Source: Azorinus chamasolen (taxonomy: Eukaryota > Mollusca > Bivalvia > Cardiida > Solecurtidae). Taken from it: 64,000 nt of DNA. This document shows, one piece after another, positions 1 through 10,764 of this stretch; the first letter of the stretch is position 1; every line of letters begins with the position of its first letter. The translations under genes and the position numbers were made by a program. Under the pieces are notes generated by a model. It was not told the DNA's origin and did no database searches. It worked only from the letters and a program-made list of their open reading frames with translations. Location of the stretch: NCBI GenBank assembly GCA_963576725.1, contig OY755252.1:52973059-53037058 (forward strand), given 5' to 3'.

Positions 1-385
1 TGATTGGTGGTTATGTAATTAACAATTGTCCCAGTGGTAAACCCATTTCACCCTTTACAATCAAATTTTCAAAGTGGGATGGTGAACCATTGTTTAATGA
101 TAGAGTCAATTCATAATGAAAAGGTATACACACATGTTGTAGTTTGCCGGAGGAGTTTGAATGAAAATGGGGCAGACTCTGATCCAAGTCAGTGAGCGTC
201 AAAGAAGTTTAGATCCTGACAAGATGTTGATTAACTTGGTACCTCATCTGGATCCAAACTCTTCACATAGATAATCCCATAATCTCCTCTAGCATGAAAC
301 GAGTTCAACCTTCATTAATGTTTACGAGAACGGTGCAGCCCTTAATAAAAAGGAGTTTGTACATGAGCTCCATATTATCTACACC

Positions 386-643
386 GTTTAATCCTTTTCC
401 TTTTCAATATTCATGTTAGAAATAATAACATATGAATATTCATTAGCTGAATTTTTATAATGCCATAAATTATGTACACAGGATGTTTTGATATTGGTTG
501 AAACTGTAGAGACAGATCTAGTATAATTTCATAAGCAAACACTGAGCAGACCCTGATAAGACCGCTTCTATAGGAACCATCTGCTCTGGGTCTACTCTGT
601 TTGTAAGTGTGTGAAAAGGTGTTTATGTAAGGGAAAGGAATAA
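386..643 (-). mobile_element. family-1 TTAA MITE, diverged
   Basis: Reverse-oriented copy: TTTAATCCTTTTCCTTTTCAATATTCATG... hairpin GCAAACACTGAGCAGACCC... ending AAGGGAAAGGAATAA. Confidence 0.75.
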
Positions 644-790
644 ATCTGATCTGAATATAACTGATTTACCTTTTACCTGTATTATTGTATAACCAAAACA
701 ACAACTAGCAAAATAGTTCACTTCCTCGCTGAATTCTCAGCCAATCAAACACGACTGTACATTGTACCTAACAGGTAATTAATCAATATT

Positions 791-1045
791 TTAACCCTTT
801 CCCTCACACAAACGCCTTTTCATGCATTTGCAAGCAGGGTAGACCCAGATCAGAGGGCTCCTATAGGAGCCGTCTGAACAGGGTCTGCTCTATTTTCTTA
901 TGGTACAATATAGATCTGATTCTACAGTTTCTGCCTGTACAAAAACATCCTGTTAACATATGCTACATGCATTTGAAAAGTTCAGCTAATAAATATTCAT
1001 GATGGCATTATTTCTTACATGAATATTAAACAGGGAAAGAGTTAA
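791..1045 (+). mobile_element. family-1 TTAA MITE, complete
   Basis: Ends TTAACCCTTTCCCT and AGGGAAAGAGTTAA. Internal order: hairpin GCAAGCAGGGTAGACCC... GGCTCCTATAGGAGCC ...GGGTCTGCTC, then GATCTGATTCTACAGTTTCT, then ATTCATGATGGCATTATTTC. TTAA duplication and CCC-starting TIRs suggest a piggyBac-like group. Used here as the reference orientation (+). Confidence 0.85.
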
Positions 1046-1170
1046 CCAGACTTCCTAATCTTATGTCTGGTCTGAACTTTTTACTGTTAACTATGCATGT
1101 ATCTTGTAGTCAAGAAAATATCACAGAACAACCCCCCCCCCCACACACACACCTAAACTGGACATCGGTT

Positions 1171-1250
1171 ATGGAGACAGGTGGCAACTTAATGCAGTGC
1201 GAAAGCTTTTTGCATGACTGTCCCCCTGCATTATGCAACCATCTGCCTGA
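1171..1250. repeat. family-3 hairpin remnant
   Basis: GGTGGCAACTTAATGCAGTGCG pairs imperfectly with CCCTGCATTATGCAACCATC around an AAAGCTTTTTGCAT centre. Confidence 0.55.
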
Positions 1251-1274
1251 AAAGACATTGAAATACATGTATTG

Positions 1275-2036
1275 TAAGAACTCAAGTGCACAGCTTCTGT
1301 TGCTGGTGTCAGTACAGTGTCAAGTGCACAGCTTCTGTTGCTGGTGTCAGTACAGTGTCAGGTGCACGGCTTCTGTTACTGGTGTCTGTACAGTGTCAAG
1401 TACACATCTTCTGTTGCTGGTGTCAGTACAGTGTCAAGTACACAGCTTCTGTTGCTGGTGTCAGTAGTGTCAGGAGCACAGCTTCTGTTGCTGGTGTCAG
1501 TACAGTGTCAGGTGCACATCTTCTGTTGCTGGTGTCAGTACAGTGTCAAGTACACAGCTTCTGTTGCTGGTGTCAGTAGTGTCAGGAGCACAGCTTCTGT
1601 TGCTGGTGTCAGTACAGTGTCAGGTGCACAGCTTCTGTTGCCGGTGTTAGTACAGTGTCAGGTGCACGGCTTCTGTTGATGGTGTCAGTACAGTGTCAGG
1701 TGCACAGCTTCTGTTGCTGGTGTCAGTACAGTGTCAGGTGCACAGCTTCTGTTGCTGGTGTCAGTACAGTGTCAAGTGCACAGCTTCTGTTGCTGGTGTC
1801 TGTACAGTGTCAGGTGCACAGCTTCTGTTGCTGGTGTCAGTACAGTGTCAGGTGCACAGCTTCTGTTGCTGGTGTCAGTACAGTGTCAGGTGCACAGCTT
1901 CTGTTGCTGGTGCCAGTAGTGTCAAGTGCACAGCTTCTGTTGCTGGTGTCTGTACAGTGTCAGGTGCACAGCTTCTGTTGCTGGTGTCAGTACAGTGTCA
2001 AGTGCACAGCTTCTGTTGCTGGTGTCAGTACAGTGG
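1275..2036. repeat. 38 bp minisatellite, ~20 copies
   Basis: Unit CAGCTTCTGTTGCTGGTGTC-AGTACAGTGTCAGGTGCA, with a few ~35 bp variants lacking the TAC before AGTGTC. Since 38 is not a multiple of 3 and no frame of the unit has a stop, all three + frames stay open (ORFs of 62 to 141 codons), each cycling through the three translations. It is not a gene. Confidence 0.95.
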
Positions 2037-2159
2037 AACTTGTCTTAAGCGCCCATCAAGAAGACTTTAAAGCAGTCTAATTATGGGTCTGTACTGCAGG
2101 CGGTAGCTCAATGCAAAGGTGTTAAAATGACACGAAGTAACCATAGACCTAGCGACATT

Positions 2160-2356
2160 GACATTTCTAGTACAGTGCAGGTCAGGTCCAGTCCTTGAAT
2201 CAGGGTTTGCTCTGTTTGCTATAATATAGATATGATTCTACCCTGGCCAAAACTTCATGTGTCCATGTGCTATTATAACAATAAATTAATCAATGAATAA
2301 TGAATATCCATGATGTCATTATTTCTTACATGAATATTCATGGAGTAAAGGGTTAA
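2160..2356 (+). mobile_element. family-1 MITE, 5'-truncated
   Basis: Retains the right hairpin arm (CAGGGTTTGCTCTGTTTGCT), the ATTCTAC block, the ATGTCATTATTTCTTACATG block and the AAAGGGTTAA end. Confidence 0.7.
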
Positions 2357-2659
2357 ATTATATACTTGGTACTTCTTACTAGTCTTGCACTCAACCCATG
2401 ACTAGCTAAGAAAGTGTCAAACACACAAAAAATAAAATCACCTGTCAGCAATTTGAATATAAAACAACAACATTTCAACAACTTTTAAGCAGCTAAGACA
2501 GTCATTAACAAACATAAGTGTCTGCTTTGACTCTTGACCTCTTTTGAATGTGGGGAAGGATTGTACTGGCATTTGCAAAGTGCAAACAGAGAAGACCCAG
2601 ATCAGAGAGCTTGTTCAATCATTTTTTTCAAAACACATAATTAAACTGCAAGAATCTCA

Positions 2660-3076
2660 TTAACTCTTTCCTTGTTGCAGGTAAGAAATAATGACATCAT
2701 GAATATTTATTAGCCAAACTTTTATAATGACATACATAAACAGGATTTTTTTGGTACTTAGGAAAACTGTAGATCTATTACAGTAGAATCATATCTATAT
2801 AATTTCATATGCAAACAGAGCTCACCCTGATCAGACGACTCCTACAGGATGAGACGTTTTTGACTAAGAGAGCGGACAAGGCTAAAAAGGCCAAATTAGG
2901 ATAAATCAAGGGCCATAACTCTGAAGTTCCTGAAACAATTTTTGCCGGATATCGAACTTGGCCTAGATATTATAGCTATAAACATTTTTATAAGGTTTGG
3001 TGAAGATTGGATGAGAACTTTCAAAATTAGAGAGCGGACAAGATTTTGTGACAGACGGACAGACAGACAGACTTAA
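2660..3076 (-). mobile_element. family-1 MITE interrupted by a core-repeat fragment
   Basis: A reverse copy (TTAACTCTTTCCTTGTTGCA...) runs to its hairpin at about 2850. About 225 bases that look like a Helentron-like core unit follow (GGGCCATAACTCTGAAGTTC, then GGACAGACAGACAGAC). Confidence 0.6.
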
Positions 3077-3497
3077 AGGAGTAAATCAATATGTCTCCCA
3101 TACCACTAGCCTATAAATGTTGAATATTTAAAATCGAATTACCAATCAGTGTTTAGTTTTACTGTTTACTTATATATAAAATCCATTCAGCATGAAAACC
3201 GTACAAAAAATCAATGCAGAACCTGATGAGAGAGCTCCTCTAGGAATCCTCCAATCTGGGTCTACGCCATTTGCAAATGTATACACATTTATTTCCTGGA
3301 CTCATATAGTAAACCCATGGTAGAGGTGAATTATGCGTTAAATACTGTTTAACTGTTTGCACACTAAATAATAACGATCTGCAAACATTGTTGTCTGCTA
3401 CAACTCTTCATCCACTGCTCCTCAATAATAAAATCAATGGTGTCAAACAGTTTGGATCCTGATGAGACACCCAGTCACCTGATGAGACACCCAGTCA

Positions 3498-3723
3498 TTA
3501 ACCCTTTCCCTGTTCTTTGTTTATTCCAAATTTCATTACCTACTGAATAATCATGGACAAAACAGTTATAATGAATTATGGAAGGTGGAACATTGTAGCC
3601 ATTCTAGAAAGTATAGAAACAAATATATCAAATTCCATTAGCAAACAGAGCAGACCCTGTCTGATCTGGGTCTACTCTGTTTGCAGATGCGTGAAAACAC
3701 ATTTATATGAGGGAAAGGGTTAA
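3498..3723 (-). mobile_element. family-1 TTAA MITE, subfamily b, complete
   Basis: TTAACCCTTTCCCTGTTCTT ... GAGGGAAAGGGTTAA. It shares the hairpin and one end with the main family, but the other half is different: AAATTTCATTACCTACTGAA and GGAAGGTGGAACATTGTAGC. Other b copies: 10423-10645, 19138-19356, 47634-47860, 51545-51772. Confidence 0.85.
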
Positions 3724-3849
3724 TCTGCATCTCATCTCAATCCCAAACTGACTGCATTGGACAATGGCAGGCAAAGAGTTAATAATTTTCCTCCATTCAT
3801 AAATCTGGCAGATATGATCTCTGTCACAGGGGGTTGTGTCAAATGTGTG

Positions 3850-4080
3850 GTCTGCTCCAACTATTTCATAACCTAACTTCCAAATAAGTAGTCTGCTTCA
3901 AATTGTCATATTCTAACTTTAAAATGTGTAGTCTGCTTCAAATTGTCATACTCTAACTTTAAAATGTGTAGTCTGCTTCAAAACTGTCATACCCTGTTTT
4001 TGCAATTGTGTAGTCTGCTTCAAATTGTCATACCCTAACTACCTAATGTGTTGTCTGCTTCAAATTGTCATACCCAAACA
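3850..4080. repeat. ~40 bp tandem repeat, ~5-6 copies
   Basis: Unit AACTTTAAAATGTGTAGTCT-GCTTCAAATTGTCATACTCT, diverged. Confidence 0.85.
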
Positions 4081-4156
4081 AAAAGAAACCTAATAAAATG
4101 AATTAACCCCTTCCTTCATATATACATGTATTATTATATATGTACACTATATATGT

Positions 4157-4457
4157 AGTGGGAGTGGTGGTCCAGTGGTAGGACGTTAGACTTGGGATCG
4201 AAGGGTCCCCGGTTCGAGTCCTGCCATCGGACTATCAGAATTTTTCTGACAAAAAATGCATCCCACGTTTGCTCCTCTCTACCCAGGTGTATAAATGGGT
4301 ACCTGTGAGGGAAATAAGTCAATGTGCCATGGCTGCCTTAGGCGCCGAGTGTTAATGGCCGACTTATAACCCAGTGATCAGGGGGTAAATTGTGAAGTCG
4401 GGAGAATATGTACATTGTATGTAGTTCCAGACTATAAACCTCACCTTTACCTTTTTT
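4157..4457 (+). mobile_element. tRNA-derived SINE with conserved central domain
   Basis: The head has a pol III A box (TGGTCCAGTGG) and B box (GGTTCGAGTCC), with tRNA-like spacing. A central block follows, containing ACCCAGGTGTATAAATGGGT then ACCTG, resembling the core shared by several molluscan SINE families. The 3' end has an ACCTTTACCTTTTTT tail near 4457. It is inserted in a family-1 TTAA MITE, whose left part ends before 4157 and resumes at ACACATTTTCACATATTAGC. The tRNA head does not fold as a functional tRNA. Confidence 0.7.
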
Positions 4458-5575
4458 ACACATTTTCACATATTAGCAAACAGAGTAGATCCAGATCTGA
4501 TCAGGGTCTGCTATTTGTTTACTGTATAAATATAGATCTGATCTATAGTTTAGATCTGTCTGAGCCAAAATGTCCTAGGTTCATTTACCATTATAAATTT
4601 AATCTAATTAACATTCATGATATTATTATTTCTTACATGAATATTGAGCAGTTTAAACAGTTGTAATAGAATATAGACTTTATAAAAAATTCAGCATTCC
4701 AACATATGATTAGCCATACTCTGAATGGTAATACTTAAACGACTGGCACCCATTTACTTCCTTGGTCAAAATATGACCTGGTAAACTGCCAACTTGTTGC
4801 AATGGATCAATTTACAGCTTTGAACTCTTGAATCTCTTAATAATGACTGCTGTCTGCAAAAAATCTCACAGGTATTTCTCACTGGTAAATCTCAAAGATA
4901 ATTCTCACAGGTATATCTCACAGATAAGTCTAAAAGGTATTTCTCACAGATAATTTTTCTTCCATTTCTTCTTCATCTTGAAATTAGAGTCTGAATGCCA
5001 ACAAATTTGGGTGCTATTTGTCGTGTCACAATCAAAACTGGTTGATGTTATACAGAGGTCCAGATAAGATGCTTAAATTTAAACATTTTCAACAGCTCCT
5101 TTATGTCTCCACAAAAAACCCATTAAAATGACAGGGTAAAATAAAGTTTGCAAACAGTCTGGATCCGATCTGTTCAACACTCGGACAAAATTCCTGCAGG
5201 CAGGATTTTTAGCAGATGGAATTTACACAGAGCTGAACTAGTTGGCCCTTTATTCACGAATATTCATGTAAGATTATTAATAAAAATACTTATCAAATTG
5301 AAGTTTTACAATTATATAGTTATGTAGGATTTTTTAGCCAAGGTTGAAACTGTAGAAATATAACTTAAAATTGAGACAATTCTAAAGAGTGGTCACAATA
5401 TTGGGTTTGATGGGGTGGTTACTTTTGAAAATACAAATGTATTTCAATTGATGCATCTTATCTGGAGCTCTGTCATAAGTAATCAGAACAGACCCTCATC
5501 CTACAGGAGTCATCTGATCTGGGTCTAATCTGTCTGCAAAATGCTAAAAGGTGCCTTAGTTAGGAAAATGATTTA

Positions 5576-5793
5576 TTAACCCTTTCCCACATAGTGCACC
5601 TCTGCAAAAATCTCTTGTTGAAACCATTGTGATATTAGAGCATTTCCTCCTATAGGAGCAAATGCTCTATTTATCACAATGGTTTTAAACTAATTTTTTT
5701 TTTTAATTTTCCTTTTCTCTAGTTAGTGCTCCTTTTCGATAGATTTATTCAAAGAGGTTGGATCTAAAAATAGCATATAAGGGAATGGGTTAA
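5576..5793 (+). mobile_element. family-2 TTAA MITE, complete
   Basis: TTAACCCTTTCCCACATAGT ... AGGGAATGGGTTAA. The centre is a ~70 base hairpin: GAAACCATTGTGATATTAGA...GCATTTCCTCCTATAGGAGCAAATGC...TCACAATGGTTT. The other half carries CCTTTTCTCTAGTTAGTGCT. Confidence 0.85.
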
Positions 5794-5809
5794 CTTGAAC
5801 TGAAGATTG

Positions 5810-6090
5810 TATACCTTAATGGATGTTGAGTATATCAGATTGTACACCTTTATGGGTCCTCAGAGTATAACAGATTGTACACCTTAATGCATTCTGAGTA
5901 TATCGGATATCAAATTGTACACTTTATCATTTATGGGTCCTGAGTATATCATTCTGACATCACATTTATACCTTTATGGGTCCCGAGTATATCAGATATC
6001 ACATTTACACCTTTATGGGTCCCGAGTATATCAGATATAACATTGTACACCTTTATGGGTCCCGAGTATATCAGATATCACATTGTTTTG
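5810..6090. repeat. ~40 bp tandem repeat, ~7 copies
   Basis: Unit TACACCTTTATGGGTCCCGA-GTATATCAGATATCACATTG; left copies more diverged than right ones. Confidence 0.85.
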
Positions 6091-6184
6091 CAACTAATTA
6101 GGACAGTTCATTTTTCAGTACAGCAATACATGTAAGTAATGTTTTTAAACTAATTCCTGAAACCTCCTAAGAAATAAGAGCCTT

Positions 6185-6352
6185 TATCAGAGCTACACAT
6201 AGCAGTGCCTACTCAAATCCTAAAATCGCCATTTCTCCACCAAACCCTATGTTTCTAAAGAGTGGTCACAGCATAGGGTTTGGTGGAGAAATAAAGAAGT
6301 TATACTTGAAAATATTTTAATTTATGCATCTTATCTGGAGCTCTGCTTTATA
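6185..6352. repeat. family-4 hairpin repeat
   Basis: CGCCATTTCTCCACCAAACC-CTATG pairs with GCATAGGGTTTGGTGGAGAA; flanks CAGAGCTACA and TCTTATCTGGAGCTCTG also pair. Other copies: 5050-5475 (split), 10735-10770, 16215-16370, 43304-43462, 49630-49720, 52095-52280, 53500-53620. Confidence 0.75.
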
Positions 6353-7015
6353 TTGGAAATATTTGAAACACTTGCCTTATCTGCAGCTAAATATTATGTC
6401 AGTTTTCAATATTTTACCTCAAGAATATTCATGAAAGAAATAATGACAATAATCATGAATAAATATTCTAATTAGATAGACTTTTATAATCACATCTGGA
6501 TCCAAACTGTATGCAAAAGTTATCATAAACTTTTATAATCACATCTGGATGCAAAAGTTATCATAAACTTGCATGTAGAGTGCTCAGTGCTAGCAGCTAA
6601 AGACTTCTTTTGTGTCAATGCTTGAAAGACTCTTTAGAAGCCAATGTCATCTGCAAACAATAGTGAATCCAGATGAAACATCTCAACAGGATCCACACAA
6701 TTTGAAATAAAAGAAAAACTAACTTTCAGATTTATATCAGTCCTCAATGTTTGCAGGCAAACAATTACTTAGCATGCAAAGAGTTAAATTGAACAGTGTT
6801 GTCTTGGCCAAATATTGTCAAGGCTGCATTCTGTCAAGCCCCTGGGATGGGTAGGGATATAGATGTAGGTCATGTGATCCCACATATCTATCAAAATATG
6901 CTGTGTCAGCAAAACCTGTAATGATTTAAGTGTCTCATCCACGATATTCCCTTTCACTAACTGTAACTACTTTTATTTCTTCAAAAAACATAATTATAAG
7001 AATGATAGATTTTAA

Positions 7016-7213
7016 GTATCAATCAATTCCCTGTTATTTATTTTAAGTTTCAATCAATTCCCTGTTATTTATTTTAAGTTTCAATCCTTTCCCTGTTATT
7101 TATTCATGTTGCAATCAATTCCCTTCAATCAATTCCCTGTTATTTATTCATGTTGCAATCAATTCCCTGTTATTTATTCATGTTTCAATCAATTCCCTGT
7201 TATTTATTCATGT
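7016..7213. repeat. ~31 bp tandem repeat, ~6 copies
   Basis: Unit CAATCAATTCCCTGTTATTT-ATTCATGTTT. The right copies resemble the AATATTCATGT end of a family-1 MITE that follows directly, so the array may have grown from a MITE terminus. Confidence 0.85.
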
Positions 7214-7452
7214 AAAATATTAATGACATCATGAACATTAATTAGATTATTTTTATAATGGCAAACACTCCAATTGGGTATTGATAGAAACTGTACAGTG
7301 ATATCTATAATAATTTCTCAAGCAAACAATGCAGAACATGATCAGACAGTTCTTACAGAAACCATCTGATCTGGGTCTACTCTGTTTGCAAATATTCAAC
7401 TTATTGTCATCATGACTTATTAGTATCAATCATACAAGTTCACAACTCGTCA

Positions 7453-7916
7453 TTAACCCTTTACCTGTTCAATATTCATATAAGATATAATGATATCATG
7501 AATATTTATTAGCTGAATTTTTATAATGTAAAATTTTAACCCATTCCATCATATTGACGACTCTGTAATAGTCACTTTGCGAAACCATTGTGATAAATAG
7601 AGCATTTGCTCTTACAGGTGCAAATGCTCTATTTATCACAATGGTTTCAAACTACAAAAATCTAAAATTTTCCTTTTCTCTAGTTAATGTTCCTTTTTGG
7701 TAGATTTATTCAAAGAGGCTGTATCTAAAAATAGTCTATGAGGTAATGGGTTAAAGGGATTATTTTGCTTTGATAAAAACTGTAGAATGAGATAGGACTA
7801 TCATTTCATTAGCAAACAGAGCAGACCCGGATCTGATGGCTCCTACAGCAGCTGTCTGATTTGGGTCCACACTGTTTGCAAAGGCATTATAAAGTGTTTA
7901 TGAGGGAAACAATTAA
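7453..7916 (-). mobile_element. family-1 TTAA MITE hosting a nested family-2 copy
   Basis: The outer copy runs TTAACCCTTTACCTGTTCAA to 7535 and resumes at 7755 with the hairpin (GCAAACAGAGCAGACCCGG) to GGGAAACAATTAA. The break is exactly at a TTAA occupied by the family-2 insertion. Confidence 0.85.
7536..7754 (+). mobile_element. family-2 TTAA MITE, complete, nested
   Basis: TTAACCCATTCCATCATATT ... GGTAATGGGTTAA. Hairpin GCGAAACCATTGTGATAAAT...GCTCTTACAGGTGC...ATTTATCACAATGGTTTC. Its insertion into the family-1 copy duplicated TTAA, so it is a genuine transposition event and younger than its host. Confidence 0.9.
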
Positions 7917-8526
7917 TAATGTGTCGTATGTCACCGCTACAAGCTACAGTATAATTTATTCATATACATGTATGTGAAACATCTTCAATGGTTAGTGAAC
8001 AAGGAAATCAAATAGATGTAGATGTATTAATTAAACAAGCAGGAGGTAAAAACCATGAATTTCAAGTTTGCTTCCTGATGAAAGAATGTTACAGAGCTCT
8101 GTAAATCAGATGTGTACCAATCAATCTATTTATCTATTAACCCTTTACTCCCTAAATAGATACCCTATCTATGCCTCTGCAAACAGAGTAGACCTACAAT
8201 GTAGATCAGACGGCTACAGTTTCTCAAATGGTAAAACATTCCTGTGTTCAAATACCATTATATATGATTATAGAATTTGATCTAAATGGTAATCATGATG
8301 TCATTATTTCTTACATGAATAAAAATACTTAAAAAATCAAAACTTCATCTTCAGGAGCAAATGCATAAATTGTATCAAAGCAGAATGATGCAGTTTGTAC
8401 ATGTAATAAAGCCAGCATTGGACCATTTATGTGGCTTGAAATTATTTTGATGAAGTAGAAATAGTGAAGACCCAGAACAGAATGTTCCATCATGATCTGT
8501 TTGATCTGGGTGTGCACTGTTTGCAA

Positions 8527-9410
8527 TGGTTTGTCTGTCAGTATGCAAGATAACCAGAGCAGTTAATACAGTGATCAACAGTTTGTCTGTCAGTATGCAA
8601 GATAACCAGAGCAGTTAATACAGTGATCAACAGTTTGTCTGTCAGTATACAAGATAACCAGAGCAGTTAATACAGTGATCAACAGTTTGTCTGTCAGTAT
8701 ACAAGATAACCAGAGCAGTTAATACAGTGATCAACAGTTTGTCTGTCAGTATACAAGATAACCAGAGCAGTTAATACAGTGATCAACAGTTTGTCTGTCT
8801 GTATACAAGATAACCAGAGCAGGTAATACAGTGATCAACAGTTTGTCTGTCAGTATGCAAGATAACCAGAGCAGTTAATACAGTGATCAACGGGTTGTCT
8901 GTCAGTATACAAGATAACCAGAGCAGTTAATACAGTGATCAACGGTTTGTCCGTCAGTATACAGGATAACCAGAGCAGTTAATACAGTGATCAACAGTTT
9001 GTCTGTCAGTATACAAGATAACCAGAGCAGTTAATACAGTGATCAACAGTTTGTCTGTCAGTATACAAGATAACCAGAGCAGTTAATACAGTGATCAACA
9101 GTTTGTCTGTCAGTATACAAGATAACCAGAGCAGTTAATACAGTGATCAACAGTTTGTCTGTCAGTATGCAAGATAACCAGAGCAGTTAATACAGTGATC
9201 AACAGTTTGTCTGTCAGTATACAACATAACCAGAGCAGTTAATACAGTGATCAACAGTTTGTCTGTCAGTATACAAGATAACCAGAGCAGTTAATACAGT
9301 GATCAACGGTTTGTCCGTCAGTATACAGGATAACCAGAGCAGTTAATACAGTGATCAACAGTTTGTCTGTCAGTATACAAGATAACCAGAGCAGTTAATA
9401 CAGTGATCCC
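8527..9410. repeat. 52 bp minisatellite, ~17 copies
   Basis: Unit AGTTTGTCTGTCAGTATACA-AGATAACCAGAGCAGTTAATACAGTGATCAAC in pieces, highly homogeneous. A double variant (ACGGTTTGTCCGTCAGTATA then CAGG) recurs in two places, indicating block duplication. Confidence 0.95.
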
Positions 9411-9425
9411 ATCAGTACATTGGAA

Positions 9426-9677
9426 CCTTTTGCCTGTTCAGTATATCCATAATGTAAGACAATTATGACATCACAAATACCAATCTGACAGACTATTTGT
9501 TTTATAATGGCATGTGATCACAGGACATTTTACTGTAGAATGATGAATCAGATCTATGTTATACCATTAGTAAACAGAGCAGATCCTGATCAGACATATC
9601 CTGTAGGGGCCGCTTGATCTGGGTCTACTCTGTTCACAAAGGAGTGACAAACGGGTTTCTATGAAGGTAAGGGTTAA
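9426..9677 (-). mobile_element. family-1 TTAA MITE
   Basis: CCTTTTGCCTGTTCAGTATA... hairpin GCAAAC-type arms AAACAGAGCAGATCCTGATC / CTTGATCTGGGTCTACTCTG ... GGTAAGGGTTAA. The left TTAA is lost. It directly follows the 52 bp minisatellite. Confidence 0.75.
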
Positions 9678-10170
9678 CCCTTTACCTGGTAGATACACCT
9701 TTTAATGTCTTTGCAAACAGAGATCTTGTGTATTAAAAATAAACTCAGAGTGTCAATTTGTCAAACAAATCGGATCTAGATGAAATATAACTAAATAGAT
9801 GTCTCAGTAAACTATTTGCAATGTTCATCATAACTGTGCAGAGTTGACAGAGGTTAAGGGTATAAGATCATCAAACGCTCCAGAAAACTATTGACTGTTT
9901 ACTTATAGTAACAATATTAGCTAAAATCGTGACAGTACACAATTCATCAAAGACTCCACCTATTGGCAACTACCCAATTACCGTGAAAGCAGGTAGCAAG
10001 CAACCTTATATGTAGACATGTCCTTATTCATTTGAATGCAGGAAGCAAGTGTACTATTACTTGCAACAGTGTACATGTAGACCCCAATCTAAGGGCTTCT
10101 GTGGGAGTTCTCTGATCAAGCCCGGTACATTCACGATCCACTTGCAAACTACTGCTACAATAAACCCCCT

Positions 10171-10387
10171 TTAACCCTTACAACCCTGACTTTTCAAAAT
10201 GGACTATTCCAAAACACAGTAACAGGTCAAGCTTATCGTGAATATTTAAGGATTCTTCTAAAGAAAAGTGTAACATAACATACAGTGCAGACCCTGATGA
10301 GAGGGCTCCTCTAGGCGCCCTCTCATCTGGGTCTACACTGTTTGCAAAGGACATTAGTGACCCGTGTCCCGCACAGTAAGGGTTTAA
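10171..10387 (+). mobile_element. family-5 TTAA MITE, complete
   Basis: TTAACCCTTACAACCCTGAC ... CAGTAAGGGTTTAA. Hairpin AGTGCAGACCCTGATGAGAG-GGCTCCTCTAGGCGCC-CTCTCATCTGGGTCTACACT, then GCAAAGGACATTAGTGAC. Confidence 0.8.
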
Positions 10388-10422
10388 CCGAAATTCTAAT
10401 AGAGAAGAATTTAAACACCTGC

Positions 10423-10645
10423 TTAACCCGGTCTCTGATCTATATTTATTCCAAATTTCAATACCTACTGAATATTCATGGACAAAATAGTTACAATGAA
10501 TTATGGAAGGTCGAACACCGTAGCCATTTAAGAAAGTAAAGAAACAAATCTTATCAAATCCATTAGCAAACAGAGCAGAGCTGTCTGATCTGGGTCTACT
10601 CTGTTTGCAGATGTGAAAAGACGTTTATACGATGGAAAGTGTTAA
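10423..10645 (-). mobile_element. family-1 TTAA MITE, subfamily b
   Basis: TTAACCCGGTCTCTGATCTA ... GATGGAAAGTGTTAA. Contains TACCTACTGAATATTCATGG and the shortened hairpin AGAGCAGAGCTGTCTGATCT. Confidence 0.8.
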
Positions 10646-10722
10646 TGCAGGATGAAAGTCATACATGAATTCTAGAGGAACTTTATGCATGACTTTCACC
10701 CTACATGTACATTAAGCTGCCA
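10645..10722. repeat. family-3 hairpin remnant
   Basis: TGCAGGATGAAAGTCATACA pairs with the later TGCATGACTTTCACCCTACA; centre TTCTAGAGGAA. Confidence 0.6.
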
Positions 10723-10764
10723 CAGTATCGTAGTCACAGTATAGAGTTTGGTGGAGAAATGGCG

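Noticed and set aside
1063..2080. Several overlapping ORFs of 62-141 codons with Cys/Val-rich repeats
   Set aside because: They are frames of a 38 bp minisatellite in which no frame contains a stop.
3465..3500. CTGATGAGACACCC repeated, as possible hammerhead cores
   Set aside because: No GAAA partner follows, and the segment is a short tandem duplication.
8527..9410. CRISPR-like regular repeat arrays (also 17400-18725, 27868-28337)
   Set aside because: The repeats are directly adjacent with no unique spacers; these are eukaryotic minisatellites in a genome with spliced genes.
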